NCBI GenBank assembly: GCA_964035545.1 | Contig: OZ037765.1 | Span: 14,008,698 to 14,068,697 of the forward strand | DNA length: 60,000 nt | Reading direction: 5' to 3' | Source: Bugula neritina | Lineage: Eukaryota > Bryozoa > Gymnolaemata > Cheilostomatida > Bugulidae | In this document: positions 36,918 through 49,100 of the stretch, in pieces | Layout of the letters: each line of letters opens with the position of its first letter | Position numbering within the stretch: the first letter of the stretch is position 1 | Made by a program: the position numbers and the translations under genes | Notes under the pieces: generated by a model | Seen by the model: the letters and a program-made list of their open reading frames with translations, nothing else | What the model was told of the DNA's origin: nothing | Databases searched by the model: none

Positions 36918-38830
36918 CACAAGTAAATATTAAATTTAGTGAATATATTTTACAGTTTCTGATATGAAGTTTGCAGTAACAGCTTTCTCGATCGCAAGTT
37001 GAAACAACAATGGCAGAGGACATTGCGTTAAAAGTTGATTGTTGAATGTTATGTAGAAATTTAAATAATTTAGCGAACTCTATGGTTTGTACTGGAGTTA
37101 TCCCACTTGATTAATAATTTGGTGCTGCCAGAGTCAAATTCCTTGAGTTCACTTGAATATCAACGTGAAATTGTCTGTCAGTTTCATACATGTCTGTATA
37201 TTAACACTCCTTCAAAGTTTCAAAGTTTATAGATTGTGAGATGATTGTAGAATGATGATATAAATTATTTTGTACATATTTTTAGGAGACAACACTGAAC
37301 TTACAAGGTGTACCTCTAGTCAAGAACTAGCTCTGAGTCATGCATCATTCTTACTGCAACAAAGGCCAGCTGACTAGCAGGTCAAGTCTCTTACCCACCA
37401 AACTAAACATAATGTACTGATGGCAACTCTACCAGGGAAAGTTACCGTGCACCATTATAAAATTTTTGTCTACACTGACTCACCCTAGAGTAGAAATGGG
37501 CATATCCAACACTTTAATAACTATGACTAAACCTAATCTACAAGTCCTGTGTGACACCATTCATTGTATAGACTACATAATATTTTAGATTGTCAATAAA
37601 TGACTATAGTTATTATTCATCTGCAAGTAACACATCTGTTATTTGCATTTGATTCTACTCTGTCAGATTTCTGTAAAATGAAACAGCTCTAAATTGTTGT
37701 TGCAAGTTTCTTGGAAGTCAATTTTATGAAACTTTTACCTTTTAAACTATGGCTAAATAGAAGATTTAGATGTATGTTGTCTAACCTAAACTGTTTGATT
37801 TTCTAATCGTATAAGAATTAATTTAGACAAACATGCTGCATGTTTGAAAGATACAAATTTTATAGGGTTTAATTATAAAACAAATAAAAAACAAGTTATA
37901 GTATTACTTTGCAAGCCAAGATAAAATATAAAAATAGTTTTACATGGTCAGCATTTACTCAGAAAATACACATTTTAATATTTCAATAGTATTCAGAAGT
38001 ATGTTCTATATTGAGTGTCTATGTATAAAAAAAGCAAGCCCGACATCTTTTTGATAAATGCTTTTGGGACAACTTTGCCTTGATGTTTTGATAAAGTTGA
38101 AAATCTCTGAGAAAAGCTAAATGATTATATTATAGTAACATTGGCTAACCTAGTTGGTTAGCTAAGACTTAGCAGAGTGTCCTCAATTTAGGATCCATCC
38201 AGCAGTTCTGGGCTACAGGCTATGGCCACAATTAACTAGTTCTAACCATGTAATTTAAACAACAGATAAATAAATGAGTAGTGAAATAGACATTGGTGAT
38301 AGTGTAGCATACACATGGTCGACCACTCAACTCTCTTGCAGAGGTAAGATTCAAGCTCTATTTATCACTTGTGTATATAATGTGTTAGACTTGTATACTA
38401 TAGGAATATGAAAGTAGACATGAGGCAAGTCACAAATACTCAACAGTATAATCACACAGAGCATCATCCTTTGTCACCAGTTTGGTTATCTGTTTCCTGG
38501 GTGTGTGTAATATATCTGTCACATGAGTGGTGCAGAAACATCTATTTATGTACATTAAATGGTACACTAACTGTGTTAATCAGTCTATCACTTGCACCTG
38601 AGCTCTGTAGAGTGTAGACTATTTGTCTTTATTTGGAACTCACCTCAGTGATAGGATTTTATGCCACATAACACTTGTAATTATATAGAAAAACTTTAGA
38701 TTTGTTGAATTTAACCAACATAATATTTAGTGGACTCTAATAAAACATTCTAAAATGTTGGAAGATGTTCAAAACAGTTTCAGATGAAATAAAATTAAAT
38801 TAAATAACAGAAAAATAAGATGACAGAAGA
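36918..38830. repeat. Upstream part of the copy B duplicon
   Basis: Bases 36918-37690 match the flank of copy A, and blocks at about 38440-38530 and 38700-38800 match 46540-46600 and 46740-46830, which lie upstream of copy C inside an intron of the LRRC74-like gene. Examples are TTTGTCACCAGTTT and AGATGTT...AATTTCAGAT-type segments. The duplicated unit thus extends at least 1.9 kb upstream of exon 1. No functional exon is seen here. Confidence 0.6.
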
Positions 38831-39740
38831 GCTGTGTCCACTGATAATTACAATTAGTAATAAAATAATTATATACAATATGTTTAACTGCAACACTTTC
38901 ATACTTGACAATACTAATCTTTTTGTACATTATATAATTAATACAGAATCAGAGTAAATAATTTATAAAGGGCTAAGACAGTAGCTAGCTAGCTCAGGCA
39001 GAACCCTGGTCTCTTTCTATCACGCTGACTAGACTCAGAGCATACCAGGATACAGCTGGTGTACCTAACAACAATTTTAGCAGTAAAAGCATTTTCTTAA
39101 TGATATTCTATATTAGTTGAACAGGTTGTGTCTCGTAATAATAATTGTAAGTTATGCCATGAAGCACTATAATGTTTATCTAGGTAGACAACTCCCAACA
39201 GGTAACAAATGCATCTTTAACTCTCATCTAATATACTTTGTATAGTCTTAATTCAGAAATCATGGGCACAATATTCTTCTATGTGTAATTATATAGTGAT
39301 GCTGAGTAGTAAATATTCATATTAGAAAAAATATGTAAAATAATGGGTCGCATGCAGACTGATTAGTTTAACAAAAGGTATACAAACAGCTTTGAAATAC
39401 TCAAAGACCTATTAGATGTGACTGCCTGAGATTGCAAGATTTTATTAATAACGATATATAATAATATTACTTGGACTCTACTTGTATGCCTAAAATTAGT
39501 GTTTAACAATCGAATGTTAGAGAGTAAGTTAGGCCTTTACAGAGCTGTAGTATACTGACTACCTTATTACTCTCTGGGTGTGAAACATGGGTTACATATA
39601 TTATAAACATCACATCAAAAATTGGAGCGATGTTGGAAACATGTTAGTCCTAGAAAACTAAAAATAAAGTATCATTGAGGCGCTGTTACTAAAACATAAA
39701 TGTGTAAACAATAAAATAGCTTCGACTAGACATGTATGCC
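38831..39740. other. AT-rich intergenic DNA
   Basis: No feature was recognised. Confidence 0.45.
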
Positions 39741-39744
39741 TATA

Positions 39745-42428
39745 GGGTCATTCCATGCCAACTCAACAAGGTTTTTGAGGATTTTCACGGACTCGTCTCA
39801 AATTTTTTCGGGACTCTAGCATGGTATTTCGAAATATGTTCATTAAAAAATATCAAATATTAGCCCTTAATTCCTAATAGTTTTGTTAATATGGCACTTT
39901 TTGTGAGGAAAGCTTGGTAAAAAATTAGTACTTTTTTCATGGGCTTTGATACCGATGGTCAACTTCATGGATTTGTATCTCGGAAAAGTTTCAAGACAAA
40001 CCTTTCATACTTTTATGGATGAAAGTTCTACATGACTAATCAAATTGAGGCAAAAAATATGCCATAAGTGTTGAAAAAATTTTCTGTTGCATTACGTTTT
40101 TAGGCCAAAATTTTTATTTTTTAAGATTGTCAATTTTCCGGCACTTAAAACTCAATTTTTACAAATAGCTATGATCTTGGTATTTTCAGTGCCTAACAGC
40201 TATATTATATATTACATTAAAAAGTTTCAGCATTTTACTGGCATAAATTTCATCACAATTGCGTGTTGAAATCCTAAAATTATGAAATTATGCACTATTT
40301 CATGAGGAAAAAACTCAATGTGGGTATAAATGAATTTTTTTAAAGTAGTTTCATTTTAAAAATGTTGGTATATATTATATCATATTAAACACTGAACATT
40401 TGTATGTTGTTCCTTCATGGAAAAATCTTTGAATAAATTGACGCATTTTTTACCTATATTTAAAACTACACTTCATATAGTTACTGAAACATGCATAAAG
40501 TTATAAAACATACCAACATTGTTTACGTATTATCTGCAATCATTTTCATAACATTTAAATTTAATTTGGATATCATTAATCATTACACTTCCTAAAATTG
40601 ATTAGGCCAGTTTCATGTTAGGTAAAACTAGTAAACTGTTACAATTTAAAAGCACAATAGATTTAAATCTAGTAAATGAGAAAAGAAAAATTTTATAATT
40701 ATCACTTATTATTGAATGACATATTTACGAAAGTTTGCACAAAACTTTTACATAAAGCCTGAATAATATCCATGAGAGGAAGGCTGCATCATACTCCTGT
40801 AGGTAGTGCTTTCTTTCATTGAATGTAGATGGTGTCTTGACATAACAGAGTACACATTGTTTTGCGTTTTGCGTTTTGCGTTTTGCGTTTTTGCTTTATC
40901 CTTCAGGGAAGGCCAGTGAAATGAGTCCTTTATTAACTGTAAGGGTAAACAATATAATATTCACGGGTACCAGGCACGGCTTTTGCAATTGTAAAAGTGA
41001 GCATTTTGAGACTGGGAATGATAGAGAAAAAAAGTGATAGAGAAAAAAAGTCACATTTCCTGTGTGGGATAAGCCCCACTAAAACAAGTCTTGGGGAGTT
41101 AACAAATGTTTGGGAGTCACTGCTTGCAAATCTGCTTTAGCAGCTTTTCTTTTAATCGTTCCACCTACACCATCACAGGCATTTATGTGTGTGCGTGTGT
41201 GCGTGCGTGTGTGCGTGCGTGCGTGCGTGCATGCGTGCGTGCGTGTGTGTGTGCATGTGTGTGTGTGTGTGTATAGGAGTACATGAGGAGTGGTGCATGG
41301 GGAGCAAGTGAGGGGATACAAATGGGAGGACAGAGAACAATGGGAAATATAATAAAAGTGTGGAACCCACCAAGTGGCAGCATGACAAAATACATTAATT
41401 TAGTCAAATATTTACTCATGAAAAAACAATATGCAAACATTATTTTTTTGAGAAATGAAAATATATATATAAATAAACCCACAAGTGATAATTGTAATCA
41501 TGTTATTTTTCTATTTACTAGATTTCAATCTATTGTGTTTTTAAATTCTACCAGTTTACTGGTTTTTTTTAAATGAACCCAGTTCAATCAATCTTATGAA
41601 GTATAGTGATTAATGATATCCAAATTAAATTTAAATTTTATGAAAATGATTGCAGATAATATGTAAACAATTTTGGTACCTTTTTATGACTTTATGCATG
41701 GTTAAGTAACTGCATAAAGTGTAGTTTTAAACAGAGGCAAAAATTGTTTAATCCAAAAGTTTTCCATGAAAGAGCAATATACAAACGTTCAGTTTTTAAT
41801 ATAATTAAATTTATAGCAACATCTTTAAAATGAAACTACTTTAAAAAAATATATTCATACCAACATTGAGTTTTCTCCTCATGAAACAGTGCATAATTTC
41901 ATGACTTTAGAATTTCAACATCTAATTGTGATGAAACTCGTGCCAGTAAAGAGCTAAAACTTTTTTAATGTGATATATAACATGGTTGTTAGGTGCTAAA
42001 AATATCAGAATTACAGCTATTTGTAAAGGGTGAGTTTTAAATGCCAGAAAATTGACTTTTTGATAAATTACCAAATTTTAGGCCTAAAAACGTAATAAAG
42101 CAGAAAATTTTCCTCAACACTTACGGCACATTTTTTTGTCTTAATTTGATTGAAGTCATGTAGAACAATCATTCATAAAAGTATGAAAGGTTTGTCTTGA
42201 GTCGTCTCCGAGATACAAATCCATAAAGTTGACCTCTGGTACCGAAACCCATGAAAAACGCTCTGATTTTTTTCCAACTTTTGCTCACAAAAAGTGTCAT
42301 AACTACAAAACTATTAGGACTAATACTTGATATTTTTTATTTGACATGTACTGGAATACTCTACTAAAATTTAAAAAAAAACTGAGATGGGTCTGTTTTG
42401 GTCTTGGTTGGTTGGCGTGGAATGACCC
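39745..42428. mobile_element. 2.7-kb non-autonomous DNA element with about 1-kb inverted arms
   Basis: The outer ends are GGGTCATTCCA and TGGAATGACCC, each flanked by TATA (39741-39744, 42429-42432), so the target duplication is TATA or TA. From 39745 inward to about 40740 the sequence is matched in reverse complement from 42428 back to about 41440, with many substitutions and small gaps; for example ATGGATTTGTATCTCGG and its complement lie near 39968 and 42220. The core (about 40740-41440) holds an 8-bp tandem (TTTTGCGT, four units near 40860) and a GTGC/GTGT microsatellite. No transposase-like ORF is present. Confidence 0.88.
41181..41272. repeat. GTGC/GTGT microsatellite in the core of the long-TIR element
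   Basis: Imperfect tetranucleotide run of GTGC, GTGT and CGTG units. Confidence 0.9.
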
Positions 42429-42432
42429 TATA

Positions 42433-43358
42433 AGTAATATAATATATTACTTATAAAACATTACTGTATAAAACATAGCAATATAGCATACTCATGTAAA
42501 ACTTATGTATACCTGCATGTAACTTACCTAATAGATCAAAATGTTATATAGGGTTACATTGTTGAGGGAATGTGTGTTTCACTCTGCATGTTATATTCAG
42601 CAAATAAAATGCTATTAAGAGAAGGTAACTCTAAATTATTTGTAACTGAAATATATTTATAGTCAAAACAAAAAGTTACAGAAATGGAACACCAAAAATA
42701 AAAATTTTGTTTGTACTTATTATAAATGTTATATGTATTATGCAATGTTTTTATTTTAGTGAAACATCAAACAATTATCAGTTGACATGTTTGTGTTTTT
42801 TACTACATAATATGGTGCTATTTGATTGACCAGCCCATACCCATCACATCTCTGTGTTATGTGTAGTCACATTTGCTTCTTCCACATTTGTTTAATCGTT
42901 ATTAATTTGCTAATTATTTACATATAAGGGGCCAAGAAACCTTTTATTTTGAGCTTATATTTCTATATACAGTACTCTCAGAGCTTTATTATGTATATTT
43001 GTATGTAACATGACTACGAAATGCAACAAGTGAGAAATGAATCAGAATTTTCATGTAAATTGGAAAGGTATACATGATATATACTATATTTGTTAAAAAG
43101 ATGTAATTATAAATAGTTTCATACATAAATTAATAAGATATTTACATTTCTATATATCCCAACAGAAATATTTGATACAGAGACTATCAATAGAACTATT
43201 AGCAGTTTTTTAAACAATCAATAATTTCAATACAATTAATTGAATACAACATTATTTTATAGGAAATGTTTAAATGATGATCTTGATATATAATGCAAAC
43301 TGAACAAATAGTATTTAGCAGCTAATTAATAGAAATCTGTTCTCAGTTTTATTCTTTC
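42433..43358. other. Intergenic DNA, 3' flank of copy C
   Basis: AT-rich. Near 43270-43350 it matches the 3' flank of copy B (ATTAGCTGCTAAATACTATT on the gene strand). No gene is supported. Confidence 0.45.
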
Positions 43359-45388
43359 TCAGCTTTCTGCTGGTCTGAAACAGACTGTGAATAAGCTTCT
43401 AATATTTCTAACTTTCTTAATGATGGCATTTCTCATTCTTTTCCTCAAACAATGTGTAGTCATATCTTCTACTTGTGGATAATCAACTGTTATGATCTTC
43501 TCTTTTACTGGACTGAATGTTTGAGTAATCAATGCTTTGCTCTCATTATCTAAAGATATTAGCAAGTCATGTATGCAGGTGAAAGAGATCTGAGAGACAG
43601 TGGCAGTTGAAGAATTCTTTTTCCTACAGCAACATAGTAATGATCACACTTGGAATGCAACTATAATAAATCAAAAAAATATATATCCATATGTAAATTT
43701 GGTGCCTAATTTTGGCAATTTTCGAAATAACTTTACAGTATGTTGCCTTCAATTTCGAGACCCCACTTGAAGTTAAAAACTAAACATGTCTTTTATATAT
43801 ATACTATAACCAAGATAGGTCTGATGATAAAATTCAACAACCATAATAGTTCACAAAAAATTACTTACCAACTTCGAATTCAATTTCTGAAGCAACTTTT
43901 GAGTTGATGACATTATTGTTGTTAAATTCATTCCAGTATTGTAACTGGTTGATGGGACAGACAGAGTTTCTGTAAAATCATTCAATAGGAGTTATTTTAT
44001 AGTACATAATGAGTTTACATTATTGCCAACAATTATCCAACATTCATATATATTTATTATATACATTACAAGTGACAATGTATTAACTGACTATTTACTA
44101 AATATAAATTTACATAATACATGCGATGTTTTTTATAACTGCTGAAATTTATATAATACATATGTAATGAACTATGAATATGACATACCATGGTGTGTGG
44201 TTGGTTCTGGCACATTAGAGAGATCTGGAACCTGACTTTCAAAGTCAGTTAGGTTAGCAATGTCACAGTTATTATTTATATCACCTGCATGAAAACATAC
44301 AAATATAACTTTATATGACGAAGGTTATACAAAACTCTATGCTAAACCAATACTATTACAACACAAAATTATAGAACACTCTATGCTACAATACTATTAG
44401 ACCAAAGTATTTTTACTTGTTACATGTTGTATGATTCAACTTCTTTACTGGAAAGCAGAACAAAAATGGATGTAATCAATAAATATCGTTGTTTTCTTGT
44501 TTTACTCACCAATGCTGCTATAAGTTGTCTCCTCTGCTACAATTGTTATGTCTGACTCTGAATCAAAGTCTCTCAGATCTCCCACATCTACAAAATGTTA
44601 TTTTATAGTCTCAAATCATGAATTTTAAATGAGACTAATAATAAAATAGTTACTCTCAAAGCCAAGATGTTTGTTCATTTTTATATAAATTGCTGTGAGT
44701 CATAATGGAAGTTGTGCTCTCTCTATTAATGATTGCCAAAATTAAAGGAACAAGTCAAAGCACTTAATATATAATTAATGTAAGCATTTAATATTAAAGA
44801 CAACATGATACTGTAACTTACCATCAACAGCAACATAGTTGATACCATCTGCTATTATGGTCATGTCATCATCATCAATTTGTGTGTCAAAACTCAGATC
44901 TTCATATTGACTATCTCTGTAATAATATGCATTTGTAATTACTATGTAGAAACATTATTATATAGCATAGCAATTAAAATAATTTAGTAAATATAAGATG
45001 ATAATTATGTAGCTTTTTAGAATGACATTGCTTTTATATGCTTGATAACAGGATGTATCAATAAAATATGATATCATTGAGACTGACATTCTGTCATGCA
45101 TAAAGCTTTCTCTAACATAATAATTTTAAATATTTTTATTGTGATGAATAAATTATAAAGCTGTTACTGCTGGTTAATTGAGACACTTATGTTCAATTTA
45201 AAATACTTGTTCAACTTACAAACTAAACATAAACACCTTTTGGATTATTACTATTAAGATTACTAGATGGAGATGTATGAATACTGGAAATGTGTAACTT
45301 ACAGAAAGATTGACAGAATCTCACTATCTGCTGATGTTGAAGTTAACGCACAGCTAGAAACATGGCAACCACAATTAGAATCCATCAT
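43359..45388 (-). pseudogene. Tandem family copy C, frameshifted
   Basis: All six exons are present and in order: 45388-45303, 44916-44822, 44587-44510, 44284-44189, 43969-43869, 43549-43359, each with AG and GT borders. Exons 1-4 are open and in phase; exon 1 reads MMDSNCGCHVSSCALTS. Exon 5 is 101 bases against 99 in copies A and B, a 2-base gain in the Asn-codon run. Translation then leaves the family frame and stops a few codons into exon 6 (KLIMRAKH, stop), losing the basic C-terminal domain. Exon 6 itself remains open in the family frame. It could be a pseudogene, a truncated functional variant, an allele or a sequence error in the run. Confidence 0.8.
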
Positions 45389-46142
45389 CTCAAGTAGATA
45401 TTAGATTTAGTGAATATATTTTACAGTTTCTGGTATGAAGTTTGCAGTAACAGCTTTCTCAATCGCAAGTTGTAACAACAATGGCAGAGAACATTGCGTC
45501 AAAAGTTGATTGTTGGATGTTATGTAGAAATTCAAATAATATTTTAGCAAAATGTATATATTGCTTTGGAGTTATCGTACCTAAACTTTAACTATATGGT
45601 TAGGCTGGGGATTTACCATATTATTTTTAATATGGTGCATAATAAATTATAATATGTAGAAGTGTGTGATCACTACAATGTGAATTTATATGTATACATA
45701 GAAACTCTGTATGATCAGTTTTTATTATTTGTTATATTTACAGTAACAGTTTTATTATTTTTAACTGTACAAAGCATATAATAAATAAAATGAAGTTTGA
45801 CAATTGAAACCGATTCATAGATTAACACAAGTTCATTGAGAAAAATAACTATTGGTTTAAACGAATTGTGTATTTGTTGATTAATATAAACATAAAATGG
45901 CTTTTAATACCCCGTCACTACATAGCATTTTATCTGTTTCAAAAATTTCTACATTTTCTACTGCTACCTATTTCCACTTTGTCCTGCTATTAGTTTCTAA
46001 GAAAAAAATTATCTAGATAAAAAAGTGTAAATACATCCAATAGTGCTCTTCTTTACCCTCAGTTCTTCAGTTTTGATACTGTTTAGTTTACAGTCTATGT
46101 ATAACCAGGGCAGTATTTCATTCAAGTTGTAGTTGTGTTCAC
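45389..46142. other. Spacer between copy C and the LRRC74-like gene
   Basis: The first 200 bases are the conserved family 5' flank with the short MFSAIVVTTCD frame at 45494. The rest is AT-rich without a recognised feature. The two minus-strand genes lie head to tail, and this spacer should contain the LRRC74-like 3' UTR. Confidence 0.5.
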
Positions 46143-49100
46143 ATGGATAGCAGGTCACTAGAAAAATATTATATGCATTTCAAACAACACATGCAGTTGT
46201 GTTGATAAAAATGTTAAAATGTACTGCGGGTAGACATCATATACCCTCATATGTAAGGCTTATTGTCAACACTAACAAGACATACCTGATGAGTATTTTA
46301 TCATCTTGGTGACGAGGCAGTGCAGCCAATGCGTTGACAACAGCAGAATCAGAAAGTGTTCTGTCTAACTCCTAGTAAAGTGAATTCATCATGTTAGGGT
46401 ACATCATTATGATTTTTACAATATATACAAATGTACTTTAAATTAAATAGCAAATAAATAACTAAAATGTAGGTTTTTCAGAATATGTGATAAGAATAAG
46501 CGTCAAAGATTACTTTGGAAAAGGTCGGTCATAAATACTCAAAAGCTTAACTTCACATATCCTCATACTTTGTCACCAGTTTAGCTACTTTTGGTACACG
46601 TGTAAATGTACAATTGTCAGTCATATTATTACTCATATTTGAATTCTGTAGCTTATCAATTTTCAGTGTAAACTAACTTAAGTTATAAACAGACTGAGTA
46701 ACACACAATACTTTTCACAAGGGAACACTTCAGACTCACTGAGTTTAAGCAACACAATGCTTAGTATACTTTAATAAGATACTCTACAATCTTGAATGAT
46801 GTTTTAACAATTTCAGATAAAAGAAAACAAAATTCTAGAATGCAAAAGACATTTAATATTGCATGCAGGCAGATTACAGCAGGCCTTGAATATAGAAGGA
46901 TGGTCTGCTTGGTGATCTTCTATTGTGGAAATGTAATCACAATTATATAATATAACTTAATTCTTTATCACATATTATTATATGAATTATTAGAATATTA
47001 AGTAATCTACCTTCAAGCATTTAATTATATTGTCCAAAGAACATAATTTTGTCTTGACGTTATGCTTTCGAAGCCACTCCAAGATTTTGTCAGGATTATT
47101 TATTCTAAGACTTCCTTTTAAAATCATGACTGGTTGCTGACTTAAGCGAACAATGTCAATTGCTGGCTTCCCAATATCGTCAGCTGAGTTTCCAGCCCGT
47201 AAGATGGTACCATGAAACACTTGAAAGTCAACTTTTCTAGTTCGTACTTCCTGAAGTACATGTAGAAACTCATATTCTACTGGATTTTCCTAAAATCACA
47301 ACAGTAATTAATGTTGGGTTTTACGAAAAAAAAAAGCATGAAAATGAACAACTGACATTGCCATCTAAAGTTTGCATTTGAGGAGAACTGTATGATACTT
47401 ACAAGGAGATCCAAATAACTTAGACTGCTCTTCTGACTTTTATTAATGGCTTCAATCAACACCAAACATCCTGCAGTGGTTATGGGATTATTTGCCATCT
47501 AAAAGTAATAACTCACATATAGACCATCTTTGGAGGAAATTTTGAGGAAACAGACAATGCAAAAAAAATTATAGTTGTGAATTGAATTAATGCTCTATTA
47601 TATTCTATGAAGTAGCTGAAGTTGAAACACGCCTTAGTCTAACAACCAAAATGGTAATTTCAGGAAATTTTACACATTACCAATTTTGAAGTGTTGGATA
47701 ACTAACCTTCAGCACCTCCAGTACCTCGTTGGTACCCAATGATTTAGCAAATCTAACTGCCACAGAATATGTGAGTCTATTGGCTGAGATGTCTATGGTG
47801 GTGAGGTTAGTGTTCACTAGAAGTGCATCAGCTAAAGCATTTCCACCCAACTCACCAAACCCGTTCCAAGATAAATTACAGATCTTCATGTGGACATTTT
47901 CCTGCAGACACATAGACACAGATTAATGCATGATATTTAAATAGTTATTCTTTGTTGTTATTATTAAAGTATAAAACTGCAGTGTCTGTATAAACACGTT
48001 CAACTTAGAGTAGAGCATTATTAAAAATTCTATTGATTAAAGATCATTCTTAGAATGCATACTAAATAGTAATGGTTATAAAGGGCTCTTATCAAATAAC
48101 TACAAATTCAAATACAACTCTCAATGTAAACTTGTATCTTAGGGTATTATCAAAGTGAAAATTTGAAAAAAAAGCTGAAACTATCAACTAAAAAATCTTT
48201 CCACGTTGACTTATGTTTAGGTTTGTTTTTGTTTACATGCTCAATGACCTTTCTCATATATATTAGCTTATATTATATCTATCACTATCCATATATTATT
48301 TAGTTACACCTCTTCACATGCACCCTGGAATATTGCGACTGTATGTATACTCATATTTGAAAGTAGTATATAAGGTAAGTAATGAGTTGGATGCTCCAAC
48401 TAAAAATTAAAGGCCAAAAGAATTTTTAGCAAGCCTTGATTGAGATAGAACACTGAATAAATACAATTATGTCAAACATAACAATAAATAGTATTTGAAA
48501 AAATGAATAAATAGTATTTATATACTTTGAGTCCAGTGGCAATGGCTACAGCACCACAACCTCTGATCTGATTCCAAGAGAGATCCAGGATGTCTAAGTA
48601 CACGTTGGTACTAAGTGCTGGTCCTAAGATAACTCCTGCTGTTCCACCCAGTTTGTTATGACACAGGCTGAGAGCTGTGAGCTTGCAGTCCTACACAGTT
48701 ACATATACACACATTTCTAACTTAATCCTTTCAACTTTTAAGTTTGAAAAAATACGTATAAACACTGTGCTCTCTGCTCTCAGTTGAAATTTTAGAGAAC
48801 CGTTTTAGATGAAAACATTTTTTGCACTATGAACTTAGCTGTGAACAGAACCATTATAAAACCAAATATCTTTGATTTGTAGCATAAGGTGTCAGCCAAT
48901 TTATGTCATGTAATGAGTTTACCTCTAAACAGTCGGCAAGAATGTAAGCCGACCTGTCAGTGAATCCATTAGAACCCAGAGATAAAGTCTTTAGAGTGCT
49001 GTTCTGAGACAGTAAGTCAGCAAGTGAGGTGATGCACTGGTCTGTCAGCCCATTCTCATCTATATTCTGGGAAATAATCACAGCAGCAATGAACTGGAAA

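Noticed and set aside
38408-38617. 69-codon open frame on the + strand
   Set aside because: The region is a decayed copy of an intron block upstream of copy C; the frame is not kept there.
40855-40900. CRISPR-like array from the repeated TTTTGCGT
   Set aside because: It is a contiguous 8-bp tandem without spacers, in a eukaryotic genome.
41079-41482. Thr-His-rich open frames near the GTGC microsatellite
   Set aside because: They are produced by the tetranucleotide repeat inside a non-coding element.
46281-46330. CTGATGAG motif as a hammerhead ribozyme core
   Set aside because: No matching GAAAC strand or stems around it; the bases are part of an LRRC74-like exon.
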